NCBI RefSeq assembly: GCF_009601765.2
Contig: NZ_CP045700.1
Span: forward strand, 1-64,000
DNA from: Vibrio algicola
GTDB taxonomy: Bacteria > Pseudomonadota > Gammaproteobacteria > Enterobacterales > Vibrionaceae
Length of the DNA: 64,000 nucleotides
Direction: 5' to 3'
Shown: positions 55,285 to 63,524 of the stretch, one piece after another
How positions within the stretch are numbered: position 1 is the first letter of the stretch
Layout: every line of letters begins with the position of its first letter
Made by a program: the position numbers and the translations under genes
The notes under the pieces: model-generated
Database searches by the model: none
Seen by the model: only the letters and a program-made list of their open reading frames with translations
Told to the model about the DNA's origin: nothing

Positions 55285-55785
55285 TTATGACAATGAAATT
55301 GCGCCGATATAACAATCGGGTTTGCATGCGCCACAACCATTACAGTTAGCCAATTCTATGCTTGGGCGAGCCCCATCTTGCCACTTTAATGCTTGGCTGG
55401 GGCAAGAGCTTTCGCACGCATCACAATAGCCATAACGGTTAATGCAAGTGTCGTTTACTTGCGCGCGTAGGCCGGTGTCTTGTTGCTCACCAGACAGGGC
55501 AATGGTCGGGCACACTTTTTTGCATTCGCCACATAAGGTGCAATGGGCATAATCCACATCTAAGGTCGGATAGCCGTTTTGGATATGGATAATGTCTTGC
55601 GGACAAACTTTCGCGCACTCGCCACATTGATTACACAAACGCTGAAAAATATCTTCATCGACTGCGGTAGGTGGGCGCGCCACGCTTCGCTGAACTTTTT
55701 CAGTGGTGCGGATATTCATCGCCTTGGCTTGAGTACTCAGGCCACCAAATAATCCACGACGCGTTAAGTTTGGTTTGTCCGACAT
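55285..55785 (-). CDS. NapF-like ferredoxin-type protein
   Basis: This 166-residue cytoplasmic protein contains four Cys clusters for 4Fe-4S centres: CNQCGECAKVCP (about 51-62), CTLCGECKKVCP (about 82-93), a variant CINRYGYCDACESSCP (about 113-128) and CNGCGACKPDC (about 148-158). The N-terminal RRGLFGG segment is typical of NapF, which helps mature periplasmic molybdoenzymes. No nap operon is present; instead it is followed by a dmsD-like chaperone gene on the same strand and dmsABC divergently, so it probably serves DMSO reductase maturation or electron supply here. Confidence 0.85.
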   Translation of the reverse strand: MSDKPNLTRRGLFGGLSTQAKAMNIRTTEKVQRSVARPPTAVDEDIFQRLCNQCGECAKVCPQDIIHIQNGYPTLDVDYAHCTLCGECKKVCPTIALSGEQQDTGLRAQVNDTCINRYGYCDACESSCPSQALKWQDGARPSIELANCNGCGACKPDCYIGAISLS

Positions 55786-55791
55786 GCTTAA

Positions 55792-56472
55792 TTAGCCTTG
55801 GTTGCTATCTGTACTGGTATCAGCGTCTTGATGAGCTTCAATGTAGAGTTTTCTTGCCTCGACTGGGATCAAGAAAAAAGTACTGAATTGATCAAGCAAG
55901 ATTTGGGTGGTTTTCGCCAGTGCTAAATACGTTGGATCGGTTAATGAATTCACTAAGTTATATAGGTACGTTTGGCTCCACGGCAATAAATGGACGCTCA
56001 GCATTTCTTGCAGTTCGCTTGAATCAATCGCGTTGTCATTTTGTTGGGTGTCTAACAATGCGCTTAATGTCATCAGCATCAAGCCAATGTGATCAAGTGG
56101 GTCGTTGTTTTGGGTTTCAAATTCAAAACCGGATTGGGCTAAGAATTTTTTATATTGGGCGTGGGATTCGCCAAATATGACATTTTCACGATCAAGGTAA
56201 ACTGAGCCCCAAGGTGGGACCGGAATATCGGCAATGCCGGCGAAATATTCGTCGTGTATTAAGGTCAGTTGATCCAAATCCGCTTGCTTAAATTGGTTTA
56301 ATGTTGCCGCGAACTGCTGCATTAATGGTGAAGCGTCTTGTGGGTCTAATTCAATATTCAAAACTTGATCGATGCCGTATTGAGAGTATTGGCATGGGCG
56401 ATAATAAAACAATGAACCTAAGATTTTGCTGATCAAGGCGGATTCGATATGGCTGTAGGTTGAAAGGCTCAT
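55792..56472 (-). CDS. dmsD: TorD/DmsD-family molybdoenzyme chaperone
   Basis: This 226-residue helical protein belongs to the TorD/DmsD chaperones that bind the Tat signal of molybdoenzymes during cofactor insertion. Family marks include DEYFAGIADIPVPPWGSVYLDREN (about 75-98, the EYxRLF-like/PPWGSVY element) and DPLDHIGLMLMTLSALL (about 124-140). The ATG at 56472 is favoured over one 11 codons upstream because AAGAGAGA lies before it. It is divergent from dmsA by 195 bp and upstream of the napF-like gene by six bases, so its partner is almost surely DmsA. The gene symbol is from context. Confidence 0.85.
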   Translation of the reverse strand: MSLSTYSHIESALISKILGSLFYYRPCQYSQYGIDQVLNIELDPQDASPLMQQFAATLNQFKQADLDQLTLIHDEYFAGIADIPVPPWGSVYLDRENVIFGESHAQYKKFLAQSGFEFETQNNDPLDHIGLMLMTLSALLDTQQNDNAIDSSELQEMLSVHLLPWSQTYLYNLVNSLTDPTYLALAKTTQILLDQFSTFFLIPVEARKLYIEAHQDADTSTDSNQG

Positions 56473-56564
56473 AGTGTCTCTCTTTATAAAGATACGAACA
56501 GGCAATAGTAATGACGAGGTGAATGTTACGGCACTAGCTATTGATTACTGGCACATAATATACG

Positions 56565-56582
56565 TGTGATAACTTGATCACA
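56565..56582. promoter_or_regulatory. Inverted repeat in the dmsD-dmsA divergent promoter
   Basis: TGTGAT-N6-ATCACA is a perfect 6-bp inverted repeat between the divergent genes. It resembles CRP/FNR-family operators, but the spacing is two bases wider than a standard CRP site (TGTGA-N6-TCACA), so the binding protein is uncertain. Confidence 0.4.
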
Positions 56583-56667
56583 CTTTGATCTGAAACAAGG
56601 TAACCCCATAGTGGTAAGTTTACAATTCTTGGCATAACTAAAAGAAGTATAAAATAGAGGAAATGCC

Positions 56668-59154
56668 GTGTCTGGTGATCATAAACAAACAAGTAATGGG
56701 CAGTCGATGCTCAACGAAGCATTTGCGGTTACACGCCGTGGTTTCGTTAAAGGTGGTTCTGCTTTGGGCGCACTTGCTGTTGCCACCAGTGGTTTAACAT
56801 TGCCATTTAGTAAAAAAGCATTAGCAATAGAAACGCCTGCTAAAGCAGATGAAAAAATTGTTTGGTCAGCATGCACCATCGACTGTGGTAGTCGTTGTCC
56901 GTTAAGAATGCATGTTACTGATGGTGAAATTAAATGGGTTGAAACGGATAACACTGGTAAAGATATCTTTAATGATCATCACCAAGTGCGTGCATGTTTA
57001 CGTGGTCGTTCTATGCGTCGCCGTGTATACAGTCCAGATCGTATTAAATACCCACTTAAACGCGTTGGTAAACGCGGTGAAGGTAAGTTTAAGCGTATTA
57101 GCTGGGATGAAGCATTAGATACTATTGCTGGTAGCTTGAAGAATACGATCAAAGAATATGGTAATGATGCAGTTTATATTAACTATGGTACTGGTACTCT
57201 TGGCGGCACAGTTACAAAAAGCTGGGCTCCAAGTGAAACATTGATCGCTCGTATGATGAACCTTTGTGGTGGTTACTTAAATCACTACGGTGATTACTCA
57301 ACAGGTTCTTATACTAGTGCGTGTGAATACCTATACGGCGATTACATGGATACCAATGGTATTGATGATATCGAACACGCTGATTTGTGTGTTCTTTTTG
57401 GTAACAACCCTGCTGAGACTCGTATGTCTGGTGGTGGTAACGTTCATAATTATGTTGAAACGAAAAAGAAAAGCAAAACTCGCACAATTATCATCGATCC
57501 TCGTTACACTGATACAGCCGGCGGTCGTGAAGATCAATGGTTCCCTATTAAGCACGGTACCGATGCGGCATTGTGTGCCGCAATTGCTCACGTTCTGATC
57601 ACAGAAAATAAAGTCGACCAAGCATTCCTAGATAAATACTGTGTAGGTTATGATGCGAAAACACTGCCTGCTAGCGCACCTAAAAATGGTAGCTACAAAG
57701 ACTACATCTTAGGTAATGGCGATGATAAGACGGTGAAAACTCCAGAGTGGGCAGCACCAATTACAGGTATTCCTGCAGAAGACATCATCAAGTTAGCTCG
57801 TGAAATCGGCGATGCTAAGCGCTTGTACTTGAACCAAGGTTGGGGCTTACAACGTTCATCAAACGGTGAGCAAGCATGTAAAGCCGTTGCTATGGTATCG
57901 ATCCTACGTGGTCAAGTTGGCTTACAAGGTGGCGGTACTGGTATGCGTGAAGGTGACCATACTTACCCTTTTGTTCGTTTCCCTACTCTTACTAACCCTG
58001 TTCAAGCATCGATTCCATTCTTCTTATGGACTGATGCTATTTCAAGACCATTTGATTTGACTCCGACCAAAGATGGCTTGCAAGGCACGGATAAACTGAA
58101 AAACCCAATTAAATTTATTTGGGCATACGCAAGTAACACGCTGATCAACCAGCACTCAAACATCAACCGTACGAAGAAAATTCTAGAAGATGATAAAGCA
58201 TGTGAAATGATCGTTGTGATCGAAAACCACATGACATCATCAGCTAAGTACGCGGATATTATCCTTCCTGACTGTACTGCTTCTGAGCAATCAGATTTCT
58301 GTATGGACGGCGCTGGCGGTATGATGCCTTACTTTATCTTTGCTAGCCAAGTTATCGAACCTCGCTTTGAGTGTCGTACTATCTACGACATGATCTCTGA
58401 TCTTGCACATCGTATGGGTTGTGGTAAAGAGTTTACTGAAGGCCGTACCCAAGAAGAATGGTTACGCTGGATGTACGCAGAGACTCAAAAACAGAACAAC
58501 GATCCAGATCTTCCTGACTTTGATACGATGCGTAAGCAAGGCATCTACAAAAAGCAGTTTGATCGTCCATACGTTGCACTAGAAGATTTCCGTAAAGATC
58601 CAAAAGCAAATGCACTGAATACACCATCAGGTAAAATTGAGATTTATTCAGAAGCGTTGGCTGAATTGGCTAAAACATGGGAACTTGAGGAAGATGAACA
58701 CATCACACCTATTGCGGAATACCGCTCTAGCTTTGATGGTTGGGATTCTCCAATGCGTAAGCAATACCCATTGCAAATGATTGGCTTCCACTTTAAAGGC
58801 CGTGTTCACTCAACATACGGCAACGTTGAATTGCTAAAAGCCGCAATTCCACAAGAGATTTGGATGAACCCAATTGATGCGCAAAAACGCAACATTAAAA
58901 ATGGTGATTTAGTAGAAGTAACTAGCCGTTTCGGTACGGTTCAGGTTTGTACTAAAGTGACACCTCGCATTATGCCTGGCGTTACCGCTCTTGGTGATGG
59001 TGCATGGTATGCGCCAAATAAGAAAGGCGTAGACATGAATGGTGCGCTTAACGTGTTGACAAACAACCGTCCGACACCAATTGCGAAAGCAAGCCCGTCA
59101 CACACCAATTTAGTAGAAATCAAGCTAGTGAAAAGCATGGGAGTTGAGGTATGA
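56668..59154 (+). CDS. dmsA: DMSO reductase catalytic subunit DmsA
   Basis: DmsA reduces dimethyl sulfoxide (and often other S- or N-oxides) as terminal acceptor in anaerobic respiration. The 828 residues begin with a Tat signal (TRRGFVKGGSALGALAVATS). An Fe-S-type segment follows (CTIDCGSRCPLRMHV, about 69-83), then the molybdopterin oxidoreductase domains (DRIKYPLKRVGKRGEGKF, SWDEALDTI, NYGTGTLGG, IDPRYTDTA). The C-terminal dinucleotide-binding domain includes MIGFHFKGRVHSTYGN. The length is near E. coli DmsA (814). The start is GTG with GAGG before it. Codon use is biased towards that of highly expressed genes. It overlaps dmsB by four bases. Confidence 0.93.
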   Translation: MSGDHKQTSNGQSMLNEAFAVTRRGFVKGGSALGALAVATSGLTLPFSKKALAIETPAKADEKIVWSACTIDCGSRCPLRMHVTDGEIKWVETDNTGKDIFNDHHQVRACLRGRSMRRRVYSPDRIKYPLKRVGKRGEGKFKRISWDEALDTIAGSLKNTIKEYGNDAVYINYGTGTLGGTVTKSWAPSETLIARMMNLCGGYLNHYGDYSTGSYTSACEYLYGDYMDTNGIDDIEHADLCVLFGNNPAETRMSGGGNVHNYVETKKKSKTRTIIIDPRYTDTAGGREDQWFPIKHGTDAALCAAIAHVLITENKVDQAFLDKYCVGYDAKTLPASAPKNGSYKDYILGNGDDKTVKTPEWAAPITGIPAEDIIKLAREIGDAKRLYLNQGWGLQRSSNGEQACKAVAMVSILRGQVGLQGGGTGMREGDHTYPFVRFPTLTNPVQASIPFFLWTDAISRPFDLTPTKDGLQGTDKLKNPIKFIWAYASNTLINQHSNINRTKKILEDDKACEMIVVIENHMTSSAKYADIILPDCTASEQSDFCMDGAGGMMPYFIFASQVIEPRFECRTIYDMISDLAHRMGCGKEFTEGRTQEEWLRWMYAETQKQNNDPDLPDFDTMRKQGIYKKQFDRPYVALEDFRKDPKANALNTPSGKIEIYSEALAELAKTWELEEDEHITPIAEYRSSFDGWDSPMRKQYPLQMIGFHFKGRVHSTYGNVELLKAAIPQEIWMNPIDAQKRNIKNGDLVEVTSRFGTVQVCTKVTPRIMPGVTALGDGAWYAPNKKGVDMNGALNVLTNNRPTPIAKASPSHTNLVEIKLVKSMGVEV

Positions 59155-59813
59155 GCGATCAACCAGTAAAAAACAATCAACCTGTAAAAGTGAAAAAGCA
59201 ATACGGATTTTACATTGATTCCAGCAAGTGTACTGGTTGTAAAACTTGCCAACTTTCATGTAAAGACAACAAAGACTTAGATGTTAAACGTAACTTCCGT
59301 CGTATCTATGAATACGTAGGCGGTAACTGGTCTGAAAACAATGGTGTATACCGTCAAGACGTTTTCTCATACTACTTGTCTATTTCTTGTAACCACTGTT
59401 CAAACCCTGCATGTACAAAAGTATGCCCATCAGGCGCGATGCATAAGCGTGAAGAAGATGGCTTAGTGGTCGTTAATGAAGAAGTGTGTATTGGTTGTAA
59501 ATACTGTCACATGGCTTGCCCATACGGTGCGCCTCAGTACAGCGAAGAAAAAGGTCACATGACTAAGTGTGATGGCTGTCATGAGCGTGTATCAGAAGGT
59601 CTGATGCCTATCTGTGTGGATTCTTGTCCATTACGTGCGATTGAGTTTGGTCCAATTGATGAGCTACGTGCTAAATACGGTACGAATGCAGATTGTGCGC
59701 CATTACCAGATTCACGTCTAACAAGCCCTAACTTGATTGTTAAATTAAACCCAAATGCGAAACCATTAGGTGATACATCTGGCTTCTTACAAAATCCGAA
59801 GGAGGTAATCTAA
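59151..59813 (+). CDS. dmsB: DMSO reductase iron-sulfur subunit DmsB
   Basis: This 220-residue subunit carries electrons from DmsC to DmsA through four 4Fe-4S clusters. The cluster motifs are CTGCKTCQLSC (residues about 24-34), CNHCSNPACTKVCP (about 82-95), CIGCKYCHMACPYGAP (about 114-129) and CDGCHERVSEGLMPICVDSCP (about 142-162). The start overlaps the dmsA stop (ATGA), and the dmsC ATG overlaps its own stop, so the three genes are translationally coupled. The length matches E. coli DmsB (205) with a short extension at both ends. Confidence 0.94.
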   Translation: MSDQPVKNNQPVKVKKQYGFYIDSSKCTGCKTCQLSCKDNKDLDVKRNFRRIYEYVGGNWSENNGVYRQDVFSYYLSISCNHCSNPACTKVCPSGAMHKREEDGLVVVNEEVCIGCKYCHMACPYGAPQYSEEKGHMTKCDGCHERVSEGLMPICVDSCPLRAIEFGPIDELRAKYGTNADCAPLPDSRLTSPNLIVKLNPNAKPLGDTSGFLQNPKEVI

Positions 59814-60661
59814 TGCACTTTTTAGAACTACCCTTAGTTATTTTTACCGTTCTTGCACAATGTGCGGTAGGTGCTTACTTATTGATTACCTTCCGTTTAG
59901 CGTGTGTTAAAGACGCAGCAATGACAAAAAATCTTGCAGTAAAATGTTTGTTTTTTGTATTGGGCTTTATGTCTCTAGGCTTTATGTCATCGACTATGCA
60001 CTTAGGCAGCCCATTGCGTGCATTTAACTCTCTTAACCGTGTAGGTGCATCTGGCCTTTCAAACGAAATTTTGACAGGTTCTACTTTCTTTGCGATTGCA
60101 GGTGTTTACTGGTTATCTGAGCTACTTGGTATTGCAAGCCAAAGCCTTCGCACTATCTTGCGTTATGTAGGTGCGGTTGCGGGTGTGATCTTCATGATTG
60201 CCATGATCAAAGTATACTTGATCAATACCGTACCACTTTGGAACACAGTATTTACTCCAATTGAGTTTGGTTTCACTGTGATCACAGCAGGCTTGTTGTT
60301 TGGCTACTTCCTACTTAATGCTTTCGATGGCAGTTCTGTCGTTGCTAACAAACGTATTGCCGTAGTTGGTATGTTACTGCTTGCAACGCACCTAGTATTG
60401 ACTGTGGCTCGTGTTATCGAGTTTGCTGGCGTAGAAACATCGATTCACCAAGGCATTACGATGCTAAATGATTACTCAACCATGATCATGATCCAATGTG
60501 TTTTGTGGGTTATTGGTGGTTTGTTCTGGGGCATTTCTGCACACCAAACGACGAATAAAGTAAGATTTTACAGCCTATGTGCGCTTGTGATTGTTATTGC
60601 AGCTGAAATCTTTGGTCGCGGTGTCTTCTACGGCATGCACTTTACCTTTGGTCTTATCTAG
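59813..60661 (+). CDS. dmsC: DMSO reductase membrane anchor DmsC
   Basis: This 282-residue integral membrane protein anchors DmsAB and oxidises menaquinol. Eight hydrophobic segments are expected, as in E. coli DmsC (287). The start ELPLVIFTVLAQCAVGAYLL and the segment STMHLGSPLRAFNSLNRVGASGLSNEIL (with His and Arg residues near the quinone site) are characteristic of the family. It is the last gene of dmsABC, and a terminator follows within 50 bp. Confidence 0.92.
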   Translation: MHFLELPLVIFTVLAQCAVGAYLLITFRLACVKDAAMTKNLAVKCLFFVLGFMSLGFMSSTMHLGSPLRAFNSLNRVGASGLSNEILTGSTFFAIAGVYWLSELLGIASQSLRTILRYVGAVAGVIFMIAMIKVYLINTVPLWNTVFTPIEFGFTVITAGLLFGYFLLNAFDGSSVVANKRIAVVGMLLLATHLVLTVARVIEFAGVETSIHQGITMLNDYSTMIMIQCVLWVIGGLFWGISAHQTTNKVRFYSLCALVIVIAAEIFGRGVFYGMHFTFGLI

Positions 60662-60707
60662 TTGAGCTAGTTTCATTCCAATATGTAAAAACCGTTAGCG
60701 GAAAAAG

Positions 60708-60766
60708 AAAGCCCGAGCAGAAATGTCCAACTTTAAGGAGGACTTCAATGCTCGGGCTTTTGTTTT
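60708..60766. terminator. Terminator between dmsC and menB
   Basis: The 12-bp stem AAAGCCCGAGCA / TGCTCGGGCTTT has a 29-nt loop with an inner GTCC/GGAC pairing and is followed by TTGTTTTT. It serves dmsABC and probably menB. Confidence 0.82.
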
Positions 60767-60789
60767 TCAGTCATTAAATGAAATGGCGA

Positions 60790-61692
60790 TTAATAATGAT
60801 ATGGAAACTTAGAGAAATCTTTCGGGCGCTTTTCTAAGAAAGAATCACGGCCTTCGCGCGCTTCGTCTGTACCATAGGCTAAGCGTGTCGCTTCACCAGC
60901 AAACATTTGTTGGCCAACCATGCCATCGTCAGTCATGTTCAAACCAAACTTCATCATGCGTAGGGCAGTTGGCGATTTTTGACAAATAATACGCCCCCAT
61001 TCCAAGGCTTCTTTTTCGAGATCCGCATGAGGTACGACTTTGTTAACCATGCCCATTTCGAATGCATCTTGCGCGCTGTAATCTAAACCTAAGAAGAATA
61101 TTTCACGTGCTTTCTTTTGGCCTACCATTTTAGCTAAATAAGCGGAACCATAGCCAGAATCAAAGCTCGCTACATCAAGGTCGGTTTGTTTGAATACTGC
61201 GTGCTCTTTTGATGCCAAGGTTAAATCACACACCACATGCAAAGAGTGACCACCACCAGCCGCCCAACCTGGAACGACTGCGATAACCGCTTTAGGCATA
61301 AAACGAATAAGGCGCTGAACTTCTAGAATATGCAAGCGACCTAACGCAGCAGGATCGATTTGATCTTGTGGCATCCCTTCATATTTATAGCCATCTTTGC
61401 CACGAATACGCTGATCGCCACCAGAGCAAAATGCCCAACCGCCATCTTTCACACTTGGCCCATTACCGGTAATTAATACACAACCGACATCACTCCACAT
61501 GCGGGCATGTTCAAGTGCGATATAAAGTTCATCGACGGTTTTAGGACGGAAAGCATTGCGACACTCAGGGCGATTAAATGCAATACGCACCACACCACCA
61601 TCAACGGCGCGGTGGTAAGTGATGTCTTCAAAAGAATAGCCTTCGACTTCTTGCCAGTCGGCAGGATTAAAAATTTCAGAAACTGTATTCAT
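60790..61692 (-). CDS. menB: 1,4-dihydroxy-2-naphthoyl-CoA synthase MenB
   Basis: MenB closes the second ring of the naphthoquinone during menaquinone synthesis, converting o-succinylbenzoyl-CoA to 1,4-dihydroxy-2-naphthoyl-CoA. The crotonase-fold protein has 300 residues (E. coli 285). Hallmarks are FNRPECRNAFRPKTVDEL (about 39-56), the oxyanion loop SGGDQRIRGKDGY, VVPGWAAGGGHSLHVVCDLTLAS, DVASFDSGYGSAYLAKMVG and the C-terminal REGRDSFLEKRPKDFSKFP. It is not next to other men genes but is convergent with dmsABC, whose electron donor is menaquinol. The reason for a separate menB here cannot be told from the sequence. Confidence 0.95.
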   Translation of the reverse strand: MNTVSEIFNPADWQEVEGYSFEDITYHRAVDGGVVRIAFNRPECRNAFRPKTVDELYIALEHARMWSDVGCVLITGNGPSVKDGGWAFCSGGDQRIRGKDGYKYEGMPQDQIDPAALGRLHILEVQRLIRFMPKAVIAVVPGWAAGGGHSLHVVCDLTLASKEHAVFKQTDLDVASFDSGYGSAYLAKMVGQKKAREIFFLGLDYSAQDAFEMGMVNKVVPHADLEKEALEWGRIICQKSPTALRMMKFGLNMTDDGMVGQQMFAGEATRLAYGTDEAREGRDSFLEKRPKDFSKFPYHY

Positions 61693-62281
61693 GATGTGGA
61701 CCTTAATTGGTTAGAGCTGTATTTATTAGAGAGCAGTGTATGGCGTTAGTTTAACACATCAAATTAGAGGTTGCGGCGGTTAGTCAATGAGCATGTTACC
61801 ATGGTTGAAGTGGTTGTTTTTTGCTCGACTTGCGCTAACTTCGAGTTTGCTATCACACTTGTTCAATAATATTACAAATAGACGTGATTTTTTATATCAA
61901 TTGGATTTGACTGAATTCATAATGAGGTATGGTTACCAGAATGATAGGTAACATCTGAATTTGATAAATATTGAGGTTATGTAATGTTGGATTTTCTTGG
62001 CTTTATCGTCGTCAACTTTGCGACAGAACCCTAAATAGGTGATTTAGTTAGCAAAAATAACATTAGCACTTGCTGTGTGTTATTTTTTGTATTAACGTCA
62101 TGTTAACACCTTGTAAACGTATCGCGATTTCGATGTAAAATTTTATGTTACCACCTTGTAAACGTATCGCGATTTCGATGTAAGTTGGTATGCGGTAATA
62201 AAGTATCTGTAGGTAAGTAGAATTACAATATGGATGTTTAATATCTAATTAAATATAGAAATAAAGCGATAGAGGTTTTAT
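61693..62281. promoter_or_regulatory. Upstream region of the fimbrial operon
   Basis: This 589-bp AT-rich gap divides menB from the fimbrial genes. It holds a 45-bp tandem direct repeat (62100-62183, entered separately) and an inverted pair GGTTACC (61931) / GGTAAC (61947). A 16-codon frame at 61984 is not supported as a gene. The pilin promoter presumably lies after the repeat. Confidence 0.5.
62100..62183. repeat. Two-copy direct repeat before the pilin gene
   Basis: A 39-bp unit (62100-62138 and 62145-62183) occurs twice, with one mismatch (ATGTTAACACC against ATGTTACCACC). Each copy includes the palindromic core ATCGCGAT. The start-to-start period is 45 bp. The repeat lies about 100-180 bp before the fimbrial subunit gene and may bind its regulator. 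Confidence 0.85.
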
Positions 62282-62809
62282 ATGAAATATAAAAAATCAC
62301 CCCAATTTTTTATGGTTATGGGATTACTTTCAGTTGGTATGACATCGGCATACGCTTCTTCTGGAGTAGTAAATTTTACAGGTAGTATTGTTGCTGATTC
62401 ATGTACAGTTAACTCTGGAACAACTGATGTACAAGTCACTCTTGGTAATGTCTCTGCTGGTGATTTGCAAAGTGCTAATGATCACTCTACACATAAGAAT
62501 TTTTCTATTAGCCTGACGGAGTGTCCCGCAAATAGTAATGTTGCTTTCCGTTTTGATGGTGAACAAGATGAGAATAATTCTAACCTGTTAAAAATAACAG
62601 GTGGTGATACGGTAGCAACAGGGGTAGCCATCGGGTTATTTAATGCTGATGGGACTGCATTGGCATTAGGGGACGATAGCACTACATTTCCTATTGATGG
62701 TAGTGGTAGTGGTAGTGCAAACTTTCAAGCTGCATATATTAGTACAGGAGCGGGAGCAACCGCTGGTGAGGCAAATGGTGTAGCTAATTTCACCATTATT
62801 TATGATTAA
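62282..62809 (+). CDS. Fimbrial major subunit (type 1 pilin family)
   Basis: This 175-residue protein has a signal peptide (residues 1-25, ending AYAS) and the fimbrial subunit domain: VNFTGSIVADSCTVN with the first disulfide Cys, SISLTECPANSNVAFRF with the second, and a C-terminal beta zipper ending FTIIYD (penultimate Tyr), the strand recognised by chaperone and usher. Glycine-rich turns near 135-145 (DGSGSGSANFQ) lie in the usual variable region. It is the first gene of a chaperone-usher operon. Base composition is AT-rich compared with the neighbouring core genes. Confidence 0.9.
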   Translation: MKYKKSPQFFMVMGLLSVGMTSAYASSGVVNFTGSIVADSCTVNSGTTDVQVTLGNVSAGDLQSANDHSTHKNFSISLTECPANSNVAFRFDGEQDENNSNLLKITGGDTVATGVAIGLFNADGTALALGDDSTTFPIDGSGSGSANFQAAYISTGAGATAGEANGVANFTIIYD

Positions 62810-62860
62810 AACCTGAATTAATGAGGAGATGACTCCTCTGTTTTTTATAAAGGTAATGGT

Positions 62861-63523
62861 ATGACGATGAAAAGATTTATTTTATTATTGATAATGTTTA
62901 TCAATATCCAACCAAGTTATGCAGGAATAAAGTTAGGAGGAACAAGAGTTATAATTCCTTCTAGTGTAAATGCCGCGCAAATGAATATATATAACACATC
63001 TGATTATCGTCCTTACCTTATACAGTCATGGGTTGAAGATAAGAACAACAAAAAAACACAGTCTTTTATCATTACACCTCCTCTTTTTAAGTTAACCGGA
63101 AAAAAAACTAATGCCATAAAAATTATAGCCAGAGATAAGTTTCCAGAAAACAAAGAATCTTTGTTCTGGCTAAATGTTAAGTCAATACCATCTTCTAAAA
63201 AAGGAGTTAATGATTTATTATTAGTTATTAATACGAAAATAAAATTAATATACAGACCGACTTCTCTTTCTATGAGCATCAAAGATGCAGTAGAACACAT
63301 TTCAATTACAAAAAAAAATAATACACTACATATTAACAATCAATCTCCATATTATTTTTCTTTTTACCGTATTAATGTAGGTAGTTATAAATTAGAAAAG
63401 TCCACTATGATTGCTCCTTTTGATAAAAAAACAATAGCCCTTCCTAAGGGAGTATCAGGAGAAATCTCATGGTCTTATATTAATGATTTTGGGGGTGTTT
63501 CTATTGGTAAAAAAGTAGATTAA
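62861..63523 (+). CDS. Periplasmic fimbrial chaperone (PapD/FimC family)
   Basis: This 220-residue protein has a signal peptide (about 22 residues, ending SYAG) and the two immunoglobulin-like domains of pilus chaperones: GIKLGGTRVIIPSSVNAAQMNIYNTS at the start, PYLIQSWVEDKNN, FIITPPLFKLTGKKTNAIKI, and ESLFWLNVKSIPS. It donates a strand to unfolded pilins and delivers them to the usher. The canonical positively charged cleft residues are present as Arg8-like (TRVI) and Lys. It is 51 bp after the pilin gene, with AAAGG before the ATG. It is strikingly Lys/Ile/Asn-rich. Confidence 0.9.
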   Translation: MTMKRFILLLIMFINIQPSYAGIKLGGTRVIIPSSVNAAQMNIYNTSDYRPYLIQSWVEDKNNKKTQSFIITPPLFKLTGKKTNAIKIIARDKFPENKESLFWLNVKSIPSSKKGVNDLLLVINTKIKLIYRPTSLSMSIKDAVEHISITKKNNTLHINNQSPYYFSFYRINVGSYKLEKSTMIAPFDKKTIALPKGVSGEISWSYINDFGGVSIGKKVD

Positions 63524-63524
63524 A

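Noticed and set aside
61984..62034. 16-codon frame before the fimbrial operon
   Set aside because: No clear ribosome binding site or repeated codons typical of a leader peptide.
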